Shown here piece by piece: positions 1-6,370 of a stretch of DNA of 9,306 bases. The notes under the pieces were generated by a model. It did not search any database, had not been told where the DNA came from, and saw nothing but the letters and a program-made list of their open reading frames with translations. The stretch is from JOPF133 sp035505095. Lineage in GTDB: Bacteria; Acidobacteriota; Terriglobia; Bryobacterales; Bryobacteraceae. Position 1 is the stretch's first letter, and each line of letters begins with the position of its first letter. The stretch is from assembly GCA_035505095.1 (NCBI GenBank), contig DATJRE010000382.1, positions 1-9,306 on the forward strand, read 5' to 3'. The translations under genes and the position numbers were made by a program.

Positions 1-1
1 G

Positions 2-1951
2 ATGAGCAAATACTACCTCACCACTCCCATTTACTATGTCAACGCGGCGCCTCATATTGGCCACGCTTACACGACGATTGTCGCCGACTTAATCAAGCGC
101 TTTAAGCGCATGCAGGGCTACCAGGCCGTACTTACCACCGGTTCGGACGAACATGGCGTCAATGTGGAGCGCGCCGCCGAGCGCGCCGGCAAGACTCCCA
201 AGGAATTCTGCGATGTGATTGCCCGCGAATTCCAGCGGCAATGGGAGGTGCTGGGCCTGGAGGTGGACTACTTCCAGCGCACTACCAGCCCGGAGCATGC
301 ACGCGTAGTGCAGGGCCTGTTCGAGCGCTGCCGCCGCAACGGCTACATCTATAAAGGCTCGTACACCGGCCAGTACTGCATCTTCGATAACTTATACGTG
401 AACGACGCCAAGCCCGGCGACCCGTGCCCCGACTGCGGGCGCCCCACCGAGACGATCACCGAGGAGAACTTCTTCTTCAAGCTCTCGGCGTTTCAGGAAA
501 AGCTGCTGGACCTGTATCGCGACCACCCCGAGTTCATTCAGCCCGAAACGCGCCGCAACGAGGTGCTCTCCTTTGTAAGCAGCGGTCTCACCGATCTTTC
601 CATCACCCGCACGAATATCAAGTGGGGCATTCCCGTGGTGGGCGAGGCGCCGCACGTCTTCTATGTGTGGTTCGACGCGCTTACCGCCTATATGAGCGCC
701 GTGGATGGTAAGACGGCCGGAGATGGCGCGCCCCTCTGGCCTGCCGACTTACACCTGATCGGCAAGGAAATCGTGCGCTTTCACGCGGTTTTCTGGCCGG
801 CCTTCCTGATGGCCGCGGGGCTTCCCCTGCCCACGCGCATTTTTGCCCACGGCTGGCTGCTGTTTGAGAACGATAAGATGAGTAAGTCGCGCGGGAACAT
901 CGTGCGCGCCACACCGATTCGCGATGTGATGGGCGCGGATGCGCTGCGCTACTTTTTGCTGCGCGAAGTGGTCTTCGGGCAGGACGGCAGCTTCAGTTAC
1001 GATGCGCTGATCGGGCGCTACAATTCCGACCTGGCCAACGGCCTGGGTAACCTCGCCAGCCGGACGCTGACCATGATCCACCAGTACCGCCAGGGCACGA
1101 TTCCCGAGGGATCGGAGCCCGAGGTCGCGGCGCTGGCGGGCCAGGCCATCGCGGCCGTTCAGGGGACCTTCGATCGCTTCGAATTCTCCAAAGGCCTGGA
1201 GGCAGTATGGGAAGTAATCTCGGCCGTCGATAAGTTCATCGTGCGAATGGCTCCGTGGAAACTGGCGCGTCAGCAGGACCAGGCTTCGCAGGAGCAATTG
1301 AACCGCACTCTCTACACCGCCGCCGAAGCGCTGCGCATCATCACTGCCCTGGTCGCGCCCGTCCTGCCCGATTCCGCCAAAAAAATCTGGGCGCAGCTTG
1401 GCATGCAGGAACCGCTGGAAGCCCTGCGCTTCGAAACCCTCGCCTGGGGCGGCCTTCCGCCCGGCCAGAAGATCGGCGAAGTCTCACCCGTCTTCCCGCG
1501 CATCGAGTTGAAAGATGCCGTCGCCAAAATGCGCGCGCTCGAAGAACAGGTCACCGCCGAGCAACTGGCCATGCTCGGCAAAAAGCCGGAACCAGCCGCT
1601 GCAGCCGCGCCCTCCGGCCCCGCGAAAATTCCCATCGACGATTTCCTCAAGGTCGATCTCCGGGTCGGCCTGGTGCTCACCGCCGAGCGCGTCAAAGGCT
1701 CCGATAAGCTCATGCACATGACCGTCGATATCGGCGAGACCGAACCACGCACCATCGTGGCCGGCATCGCCGAAGCCTATGCCCCCGCCGACCTGCTCCA
1801 CCGCAAGGTGGTAATTGTGGCCAATCTGCAACCGCGCAAGTTGAAGGGCATCCAATCGAATGGCATGATTGTCGCCGCGTCGGTGGAAGACGGCAAACCG
1901 GTTCTGGCTGGATTCCACGAGGACATTCCGCCGGGAGCGCGCCTGAAGTGA
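2..1951 (+). CDS. metG: Methionyl-tRNA synthetase with C-terminal tRNA-binding domain
   Basis: Class I aminoacyl-tRNA synthetase that charges tRNA-Met with methionine in the cytoplasm. The 649-residue protein begins with the typical MetRS N-terminus and carries the HIGH signature at residues 18-21 and KMSKS at 292-296, both part of the ATP-binding site. The zinc-knuckle insertion lies near residues 124-150 with C126, C142 and C145; the fourth usual ligand position appears to be D129. The anticodon-binding helical domain covers roughly 340-510. An Ala/Pro-rich linker (about 528-542) leads to an EMAPII/Trbp111-type OB-fold tRNA-binding domain at about 545-649, which usually mediates dimerisation. 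Full length for the long MetRS form. The ATG lies one base inside the window, so its ribosome site and promoter cannot be seen. The stop overlaps the tatD start. Confidence 0.97.
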   Translation: MSKYYLTTPIYYVNAAPHIGHAYTTIVADLIKRFKRMQGYQAVLTTGSDEHGVNVERAAERAGKTPKEFCDVIAREFQRQWEVLGLEVDYFQRTTSPEHARVVQGLFERCRRNGYIYKGSYTGQYCIFDNLYVNDAKPGDPCPDCGRPTETITEENFFFKLSAFQEKLLDLYRDHPEFIQPETRRNEVLSFVSSGLTDLSITRTNIKWGIPVVGEAPHVFYVWFDALTAYMSAVDGKTAGDGAPLWPADLHLIGKEIVRFHAVFWPAFLMAAGLPLPTRIFAHGWLLFENDKMSKSRGNIVRATPIRDVMGADALRYFLLREVVFGQDGSFSYDALIGRYNSDLANGLGNLASRTLTMIHQYRQGTIPEGSEPEVAALAGQAIAAVQGTFDRFEFSKGLEAVWEVISAVDKFIVRMAPWKLARQQDQASQEQLNRTLYTAAEALRIITALVAPVLPDSAKKIWAQLGMQEPLEALRFETLAWGGLPPGQKIGEVSPVFPRIELKDAVAKMRALEEQVTAEQLAMLGKKPEPAAAAAPSGPAKIPIDDFLKVDLRVGLVLTAERVKGSDKLMHMTVDIGETEPRTIVAGIAEAYAPADLLHRKVVIVANLQPRKLKGIQSNGMIVAASVEDGKPVLAGFHEDIPPGARLK

Positions 1952-2733
1952 AGCTGGTCGATTCGCACTGCCACCTGGATGATGCCAAGTTCGACCCGGA
2001 CCGCGAGGAAACCATCGCCCGCGCACGCGCCGCGGGCATCGAAACCCTGATGGCGATTGGCACCGGGCAGGGCCCGCCCGACCTGGAAGCGGGTATCCGC
2101 CTGGCCGACCAGTATCCTTTTATCTACGCCACCGTGGGCGTGCATCCGCACGACGCCTCCAAGGCCACGCCCGAAACGTTCGAGCGGCTGCGCCAGTTGG
2201 CGAACCACCCGAAGGTGCTTGCCATCGGAGAGATCGGCCTCGACTACCACTACGATTTTTCGCCGCGGGACGTGCAGCGGGCAGCCTTTGCCCGGCAATT
2301 GGAGATTGCCGCGGAGGCCGCCAAACCGATCGTCATCCATACGCGCGAGGCTTGGGCGGACACCCTGGCGCTGCTGGGCGAGCGGTGGCGCGGCGGCGGC
2401 ATCATGCACTGTTTTACGGGCGGTCCGCGCGAGGCCGAAGAGGCGCTGGCCCTCGGCTTTCACCTGAGTTTCGGCGGCGTGCTGACCTTTCCGAAGGCCG
2501 AAAACGTGCGGGAGGCCGCCCGTATTACGCCTCCGGACCGGTTGCTGGTGGAGACCGATTGCCCTTACCTGGCGCCCGCGCCGCATCGCGGAAAACGCAA
2601 CGAGCCGGCCTTTATGACCGAAACCGTGCGGCGGCTGGCGGAGCTTCGCGGGCAGCCGGTGGAGGAGGTTTCCGCGCTGACCAGCGCGAATTTCCACAGT
2701 CTGTGTTTGCCGTGCGGGGCGCGAAACGGGTAA
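1948..2733 (+). CDS. tatD: TatD-family metal-dependent hydrolase/DNase
   Basis: Member of the TatD amidohydrolase-like family, TIM-barrel metalloenzymes with 3'-5' exonuclease/DNase activity (YcfH/YabD type). The 261-residue protein has normal family length. Visible metal-site motifs are HCH at residues 7-9 (DSHCHLD), GVHPHD at 64-69, GEIGLDY with E95, H131 in the VIHTRE motif, H154 in MHCFTGG, and D204 in ETDCPYLAP. The start is GTG at 1948, overlapping the metG stop by four bases (GTGA), which implies translational coupling. The metG-tatD neighbourhood is well known in bacteria (for example metS-yabD in Bacillus), which supports both calls. The physiological substrate in this organism is not shown by the sequence; roles in DNA repair or RNA/DNA turnover are known for relatives. 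Confidence 0.94.
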   Translation: MKLVDSHCHLDDAKFDPDREETIARARAAGIETLMAIGTGQGPPDLEAGIRLADQYPFIYATVGVHPHDASKATPETFERLRQLANHPKVLAIGEIGLDYHYDFSPRDVQRAAFARQLEIAAEAAKPIVIHTREAWADTLALLGERWRGGGIMHCFTGGPREAEEALALGFHLSFGGVLTFPKAENVREAARITPPDRLLVETDCPYLAPAPHRGKRNEPAFMTETVRRLAELRGQPVEEVSALTSANFHSLCLPCGARNG

Positions 2734-2747
2734 ACTGGTTAACTTAC

Positions 2748-3749
2748 ATGAATTTAGGCAAGCTGGGGCACGCCCTCACCGCGCGCGAGTTGTTCGACCT
2801 GATCCAGCCCGAGCTGGAACTGGTGGAACGCAAGATCACCGCCGAGTCGGTGGCGTCGGTGGACGCCGTCACCGCCATCGGGCAGTATCTGCAATCGAGC
2901 GGGGGCAAGCGCCTGCGGCCCGCCCTGCTGCTGCTTTCCGCGAAACTGGCTGGCGGCGCAGGGGAAACCGCCATCCAGCTTGGCGCCGTGGTGGAGTTGA
3001 TCCATGCCGCCACGCTGGTGCATGACGACGTCATCGATACCGCGCAAACCCGCCGCGGCCGGCCATCCACCAACGTGAAGTGGGGCAACCACACCTGCGT
3101 GCTGGCGGGCGACTGGCTGTATATGCAGGCCTTTCAAATCGCCTTGCGCGAGCGCAATTTCCAGATTCTGGACCTGCTGATCGGGCTGACCCAGATGATG
3201 GTCGAAGGCGAGTTGCTGCAGCTAGAGCGCATCGGCGTGATCGGCATCAGTGAGGCCGATTGCATGGAGCTGGTGGACCGCAAGACGGCCTGCCTGTTTT
3301 CCGTCTGCGCACGATTGGGAGCGATTTGCGCGGGCGCCGGGACGAGTGTGGAGGAGAAGCTCGGCGAGTACGCCTGGAACCTGGGGATGGCGTTCCAGCT
3401 CGTGGACGATGTGCTGGATTTCACCGCCCGGGAGAAGACTCTGGGCAAGCCAGTGGGCGGCGACCTTCGCGAGGGCAAGGTCACGCTTCCGCTGGTGTAC
3501 GCCCTGGAGCGCGCCGCGCCGGCCGAGCGGCTGCTGGTGGAAACCATTCTCCGGGAGCGGAATTACGACCGCGTGCCCTTTGCCCGAATCCTGGCGCTGC
3601 TCGAAAAATACCGCGGCATTGAGCGGGTAAAAGAGAAGGCCCAGGCGTTCACGGACAAAGCCCGGCAGCTCATTGCCGGGTTCGCCGAATCGCCCTATCA
3701 GCGGGCCCTCGCGGCTGTGACCGAGCTGATCACCGAACGCGATCACTAA
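2748..3749 (+). CDS. Long-chain (all-trans) polyprenyl diphosphate synthase
   Basis: Condenses isopentenyl diphosphate onto an allylic primer to make the polyprenyl tail of respiratory quinones. The 333-residue protein has the substrate-binding GGKRLRP motif at 52-58, the first aspartate-rich motif DDVID at 93-97, the second DDVLD at 220-224, and GGDLREGKVTLP at about 238-249. Residue A88, five before the first motif, is small, as in long-chain synthases; this fits a C35-C45 product, probably the menaquinone side chain, but chain length is inference. The same frame stays open far upstream inside tatD, but the conserved family start fits the ATG at 2748, 14 bases after the tatD stop. The Shine-Dalgarno is weak (a GGG at 2728-2730 is too distant), so coupling to tatD is plausible. 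Relatives are named ispB, hepT or sdsA; the choice cannot be made here. Confidence 0.93.
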   Translation: MNLGKLGHALTARELFDLIQPELELVERKITAESVASVDAVTAIGQYLQSSGGKRLRPALLLLSAKLAGGAGETAIQLGAVVELIHAATLVHDDVIDTAQTRRGRPSTNVKWGNHTCVLAGDWLYMQAFQIALRERNFQILDLLIGLTQMMVEGELLQLERIGVIGISEADCMELVDRKTACLFSVCARLGAICAGAGTSVEEKLGEYAWNLGMAFQLVDDVLDFTAREKTLGKPVGGDLREGKVTLPLVYALERAAPAERLLVETILRERNYDRVPFARILALLEKYRGIERVKEKAQAFTDKARQLIAGFAESPYQRALAAVTELITERDH

Positions 3750-3928
3750 ACGGCGGCATCCACGGCGGGACCAGACGCTTGCAGAGAGAAACGCTGGACG
3801 TAGAGGTACGGACAAAACGCGGAGAAGATCCTGGTTCAGTTTCGTGGATTACGCGGAGCGAGCGAGGGGAAGTGTAGGAATGTCGCTCACCCGCGATCCT
3901 CAGGCGCCGCAGGGTCCCGCGTGCGGGC

Positions 3929-3934
3929 TATACT
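3929..3934 (+). promoter_or_regulatory. Candidate -10 box for the sigma factor gene
   Basis: TATACT stands out in GC-rich sequence and would place a transcription start near 3941, giving a leader of only about 14 bases before the GTG start at 3955. No good -35 hexamer lies 16-18 bases upstream (GCCGCA), so an activator or another sigma factor may be needed. The perfect palindrome CCCGCGTGCGGG (3916-3927) sits in the spacer directly upstream and could be an operator. Confidence 0.45.
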
Positions 3935-3954
3935 AGACAGAAACCTGGAACAGT

Positions 3955-4524
3955 GTGGATTTCAATAGCTTCGACGAGGCATATCTGGATGGCTTGTCCG
4001 CCGGCGATCCGGCGGTGGAGCGGCACTTCGCGCAGTATTTCGGCGAGCTCCTGCTGATCGTGTTGCGCGCGCGGCAACTGCGCAGCGACGCGATCAACGA
4101 TATCCGCCAGGAAACGCTGTTACGGGTTCTGAAGGCCGTTCGGGCGCACGAGATTCGCGATGCGCGCTGCCTTCGCAGTTACGTCCACGCAGTTTGCAAA
4201 AACGTGATTCGCGAATTCGGCCGCTCGGATTGGCGCACCAACCTGCGTGCCGAGGACTGTCCCGAACCGGCCGACGACCGCGCGGACTCGGAACGGGAAC
4301 TGGTCACCCAGGAAATGCAGGCTCTGGTGCGCGAAGTGATCGCCGACATGCCCATGAAGGATCGCGAGCTGCTTCAGGCGGTCCTGGAAGAGAAGACCAG
4401 CGCCGAAATCTGCCGCCAATTCGGCGTGGATGCGAATTACCTGCGGGTGAAGATGCATCGGGCGCGCGAGAAGTTCCGGCTTGCCATCGAGCGGCGGATG
4501 CGGCACAACCCCGGCCGCGACTGA
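3955..4524 (+). CDS. ECF-like RNA polymerase sigma factor (sigma-70 family)
   Basis: A 189-residue two-domain sigma factor. Region 2 lies at about 20-95, including the DIRQETLLRVLKAV helix (49-62) for core and -10 recognition. Region 4 lies at about 125-180, with a helix-turn-helix around EICRQFGVDANYLRVKMHRA (151-170) for -35 recognition. There is no region 1.1 or 3, as in ECF factors. The start is GTG at 3955, with GGA at 3947-3949 as a short Shine-Dalgarno; no other start in this frame fits region 2 better. The gene stands alone: no anti-sigma or membrane protein follows on this strand, so the usual partner clue to the signal is missing. The segment at about 98-115 linking the domains is acidic. 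ECF subgroup and regulon cannot be told from the sequence. Confidence 0.88.
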   Translation: MDFNSFDEAYLDGLSAGDPAVERHFAQYFGELLLIVLRARQLRSDAINDIRQETLLRVLKAVRAHEIRDARCLRSYVHAVCKNVIREFGRSDWRTNLRAEDCPEPADDRADSERELVTQEMQALVREVIADMPMKDRELLQAVLEEKTSAEICRQFGVDANYLRVKMHRAREKFRLAIERRMRHNPGRD

Positions 4525-4573
4525 AGCGTTCCCACAAACAAAACAGCCCCCGGCGCTCGTGCCGCGAATTCTG

Positions 4574-4610
4574 GCGATGCAAACCGGCCCCGTCAGCCGG
4601 TCTGCATCGC
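4574..4610 (+). other. Strong hairpin downstream of the sigma factor gene, no T-tract
   Basis: GCGATGCA (4574-4581), one mismatch, then ACCGGC (4583-4588) pairs with GCCGGT (4596-4601) and TGCATCGC (4603-4610) across a seven-base loop. One more G-C pair closes the base at 4573/4611. The stem has 14 pairs with a single A-C mismatch. It begins 50 bases after the sigma stop codon. It is not followed by a T run on either strand, so a classical intrinsic terminator is unlikely; it could stabilise the 3' end of the mRNA, work with Rho, or be a short palindromic repeat. Confidence 0.65.
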
Positions 4611-4781
4611 CGCGCAACGGGCCAGCAACCTCCGCCGCCTACCCGCTGGCAAATGGGGGCTAAGGTATCTTCGCGCAGGATGACGCCCCTACGCGAATCC
4701 CATGGCATCCACCCGTGTCCTTATAGTGCGCGAGGGCCGGCAAACGTTACAAGAATAATTCTGCCGCCCACCGACTTTTCA

Positions 4782-4882
4782 GGCGCCGGCCGCACACCGG
4801 GCCGAAGGGTGCGTTTGAGCCGTCGGCCCGGTCGCGCACCCCAACCGGGTGCCTGCGCTCCACCGGGAGATCCGCCGGCGCC
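4782..4882. other. Nested inverted repeats forming a possible four-helix junction (candidate structured RNA)
   Basis: An outer pair GGCGCCGGC (4782-4790) and GCCGGCGCC (4874-4882) encloses three hairpins in series: ACCGGGCCGA (4796-4805) with TCGGCCCGGT (4823-4832), ten perfect pairs; GCACCC (4836-4841) with GGGTGC (4847-4852), loop CAACC; and CTCC (4858-4861) with GGAG (4866-4869), loop ACCG. Linkers are only 3-5 bases. The fold works on both strands. On the minus strand it would lie about 60-160 bases after the radical SAM stop codon, possibly in its 3' untranslated region. No T run follows. The high GC content raises the chance of such pairing, and the outer arms have self-complementary parts, so this stays a candidate. 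Confidence 0.4.
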
Positions 4883-4941
4883 GGGGACCACGGGCCGTTG
4901 AAAATTCGGGAGTTGCCAGAACCATCAGCCGCGTTTCCGCG

Positions 4942-5928
4942 TCAGAGGGCGGTCGGCGCGTGCGAGACAGCGGCTATGGACCCTCCGAAGCGCAGGGAGG
5001 CGTTCAGGATGGCGGAGAGGGGAATCAGGCCCCCGAGTTTAAAGCCTCCCACGGCGTGCATTCCGGCGGACGCCAGGCAGCCGCACTCGGTGCAAACCGG
5101 CGTACCTCCGAACTGGCAGGGAGTCACGGGCGTCTTCATGTCGGCCGTAAGGCAGGTGGTCAGGCGGGCGAAGGTACAAACATCCGGCGAAGAGGGCGGA
5201 TGGCGATAACCCTTGAGCACCGCCCACGGCAGGTGGACTTTGGGGAATTCGGCGGCGGCGGCCGATACCTCCTCCAGAAAAACTTCCCGGTCGCGCGGAT
5301 GGAGCCGCTCGGGCGAGGAATCCCCTTCCTGGGGGGTGTAGATGCTGAACCAGATCTTGCGAACTTCGGGCTGGCTGGACCAGAAGCGACAGAAATCGGC
5401 CAGGTATCCCTGCCGCTGCAGCATCGGGCGGGTGACCGTACAGTGAACGATGATGCGGTGGCCCACGATGTGTTTCAGAATGCGATCATAGGTGGCGGGA
5501 GTCCGGCGGCGGTCGTGCTCGGGGGCCAGGCCATCGATGGAGACCGCCACGTGCAGCGACTGGATCGCGCTCCATTCCACGGGAATGGGGCGCACGGCGC
5601 TGGTGACCAGTTGGACCTCCACGCCCATGCGGTCGAGCAGGGGCAGCAACTCGCCCAACTCGCGATAGCGGACCAGCGGCTCGCCGCCGACGATGGAGAC
5701 GTGCAGCGGCCGTATGCGGCGCACCACGCTGACCACGGCGGTCACCAGGTCGTGACCGCGGTAGTCCGAAAGCTGGCGCAGGGTGGTGGTGGCACCGAGA
5801 TGCTCCGGCTCGTACGCGTAACATCCCGGGCAGCGGAGGGGGCATTCCTTGGTGATCTCAATCGAAAGAAAGGGAGTGCGACCACCCAGTACTCGTCCCC
5901 ACACACGCAGAACGTCCAATTTCTTCAT
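4942..5928 (-). CDS. Radical SAM protein with cysteine-rich C-terminus, substrate unknown
   Basis: A 328-residue radical SAM enzyme. The canonical CX3CX2C cluster motif is C29-C33-C36 (ECPLRCPGCYAY), followed by GGEP at 81-84 for SAM binding and a VSIDG segment near 129-133, so the N-terminal partial TIM barrel is intact. The C-terminal part has C251, C259, C271, C279, C282 and C284, including PCQFGGTPVCTECGC; this resembles a shortened SPASM/twitch region and could bind an auxiliary [4Fe-4S] cluster. The frame is open to 6051, but the start chosen is ATG at 5928: GGAGGA (5940-5935) lies six bases upstream, and the upstream residues look non-coding. The gene is alone on its strand and divergent from blaI. 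No peptide precursor or other substrate gene is visible nearby. SPASM relatives modify peptides or enzymes, but no function can be assigned. Confidence 0.88.
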   Translation of the reverse strand: MKKLDVLRVWGRVLGGRTPFLSIEITKECPLRCPGCYAYEPEHLGATTTLRQLSDYRGHDLVTAVVSVVRRIRPLHVSIVGGEPLVRYRELGELLPLLDRMGVEVQLVTSAVRPIPVEWSAIQSLHVAVSIDGLAPEHDRRRTPATYDRILKHIVGHRIIVHCTVTRPMLQRQGYLADFCRFWSSQPEVRKIWFSIYTPQEGDSSPERLHPRDREVFLEEVSAAAAEFPKVHLPWAVLKGYRHPPSSPDVCTFARLTTCLTADMKTPVTPCQFGGTPVCTECGCLASAGMHAVGGFKLGGLIPLSAILNASLRFGGSIAAVSHAPTAL

Positions 5929-5934
5929 GCATTG

Positions 5935-5940
5935 TCCTCC
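5935..5940 (-). promoter_or_regulatory. Strong ribosome binding site fixing the radical SAM start
   Basis: Read on the minus strand this is GGAGGA, six bases before the ATG at 5928. An overlapping ATG at 5932 is in another frame. This near-perfect Shine-Dalgarno is the main reason to reject the upstream open frame to 6051 as coding. Confidence 0.85.
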
Positions 5941-6254
5941 GCCGAGCTGGTCTTGCGAGAATCGACGATTTGGGGAGGGCCGGAGTTTCTCCAGGCCGGC
6001 CCGGGATGTGCCGCTTGGTACAAAAACCGACGCCGGTGCGGGTGGTGGCAACGCCGGGCCGAGGTCTAAATGCTACCTACTCGGGACCCCTGCCTGGGCC
6101 AACCCGTGACGGTCCGGTTGTCCGGGGCGCCCCCGTCGGCCCCGTTCTTGCCAGCCGCCGGTCGCTTCGATCCTCCCCGTTGGCCCCCAGCCCTGAGGCC
6201 CATTCCCGCCGACCCGGCCTTGACAGGCGTGCTAGCCCCGTCGTGGGTTTCGTT

Positions 6255-6286
6255 CCGAGGGCCCCGAACGGTTCGGCCGGCCTCGG
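6255..6286. repeat. Imperfect 32-base palindrome with a perfect 13-base core
   Basis: The core CCGAACGGTTCGG (6264-6276) is perfectly symmetric around G6270. Flanking arms CC (6262-6263) with GG (6279-6280) and CCGAGG (6255-6260) with CCTCGG (6281-6286) extend the symmetry with small bulges. It is 41 bases upstream of the blaI -35 box, where an operator or a DNA/RNA hairpin could act. It is not followed by a T run. Confidence 0.55.
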
Positions 6287-6306
6287 CCCCGCCCCGCACC
6301 CCGCCC
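6287..6306 (-). other. G-quadruplex motif upstream of the blaI promoter
   Basis: On the plus strand there are four C runs (6287-6290, 6292-6295, 6299-6302, 6304-6306) separated by 1, 3 and 1 bases. The minus strand is therefore G3-N1-G4-N3-G4-N1-G4, a canonical quadruplex motif with very short loops. It lies 20 bases upstream of the -35 box on the template strand and abuts the palindrome at 6255-6286. Formation in the cell is inference. Confidence 0.6.
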
Positions 6307-6326
6307 GCCAGCCCGGGCGCCGGCCC

Positions 6327-6355
6327 TTGACAACCATCAGCCCCCATGTTAATTT
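6327..6355 (+). promoter_or_regulatory. Sigma-70-type promoter of the blaI-blaR1 operon
   Basis: A perfect -35 TTGACA (6327-6332) is followed after 17 bases by TAATTT (6350-6355), which is preceded by an extended -10 TG (6347-6348). The spacing is ideal and the site is the most AT-rich place in the region. The start would be near 6361-6363, giving a leader of about 32 bases. Confidence 0.75.
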
Positions 6356-6357
6356 CC

Positions 6358-6370
6358 TAGCATGCTGCTA
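6358..6370. promoter_or_regulatory. Candidate BlaI operator dyad
   Basis: TAGCA (6358-6362) and TGCTA (6366-6370) form a perfect inverted repeat around TGC. It covers the predicted transcription start of the operon, where a bound dimer would block RNA polymerase. BlaI/MecI repressors are known to bind short dyads in their own promoter; the sequence differs from the staphylococcal TACTACA type, so assignment rests on position and symmetry only. Confidence 0.45.

Larger units (their letters stand above)
4525..4941. other. Gene-free convergent intergenic region with strong secondary structure
   Basis: 417 bases between the 3' ends of the sigma factor gene and the radical SAM gene. No open frame here looks like protein: the frames that stay open are high-GC shadows without conserved motifs. 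It contains a strong hairpin at 4574-4610, a TATAGT hexamer at 4722-4727 without a -35 partner, an AT-rich palindrome AGAATAATTCT at 4752-4762, and the nested inverted repeats at 4782-4882. Two convergent genes need only terminators here, so the amount of structure is more than expected. Confidence 0.7.

Noticed and set aside
1777..2697. 306-codon minus-strand frame opposite metG/tatD.
   Set aside because: Antisense shadow of tatD in high-GC DNA; no recognisable motif and a better-supported gene on the plus strand.
2352..2747. Upstream in-frame extension of the polyprenyl synthase open frame inside tatD.
   Set aside because: It overlaps conserved tatD sequence in another frame, its residues are composition-driven, and the family N-terminus fits the ATG at 2748.
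3856..3888. GAGCGA/TCGCTC inverted repeat as a terminator of the metG-tatD-prenyl synthase cluster.
   Set aside because: Only six pairs with a loop of about 21 bases and no T run; too weak to call.
5929..6051. 41-residue N-terminal extension of the radical SAM open frame.
   Set aside because: No similarity to the family and no ribosome site; a strong GGAGGA stands before the ATG at 5928.
4849..6069. Long plus-strand open frame (406 codons) opposite the radical SAM gene.
   Set aside because: It is the antisense shadow of a gene with clear motifs; its Gly/His/Ala-rich residues show no domain.
6220..6225. Second perfect TTGACA as a -35 box.
   Set aside because: No -10-like hexamer lies 16-19 bases downstream (GC-rich with GGGTTT only), unlike the TTGACA at 6327.
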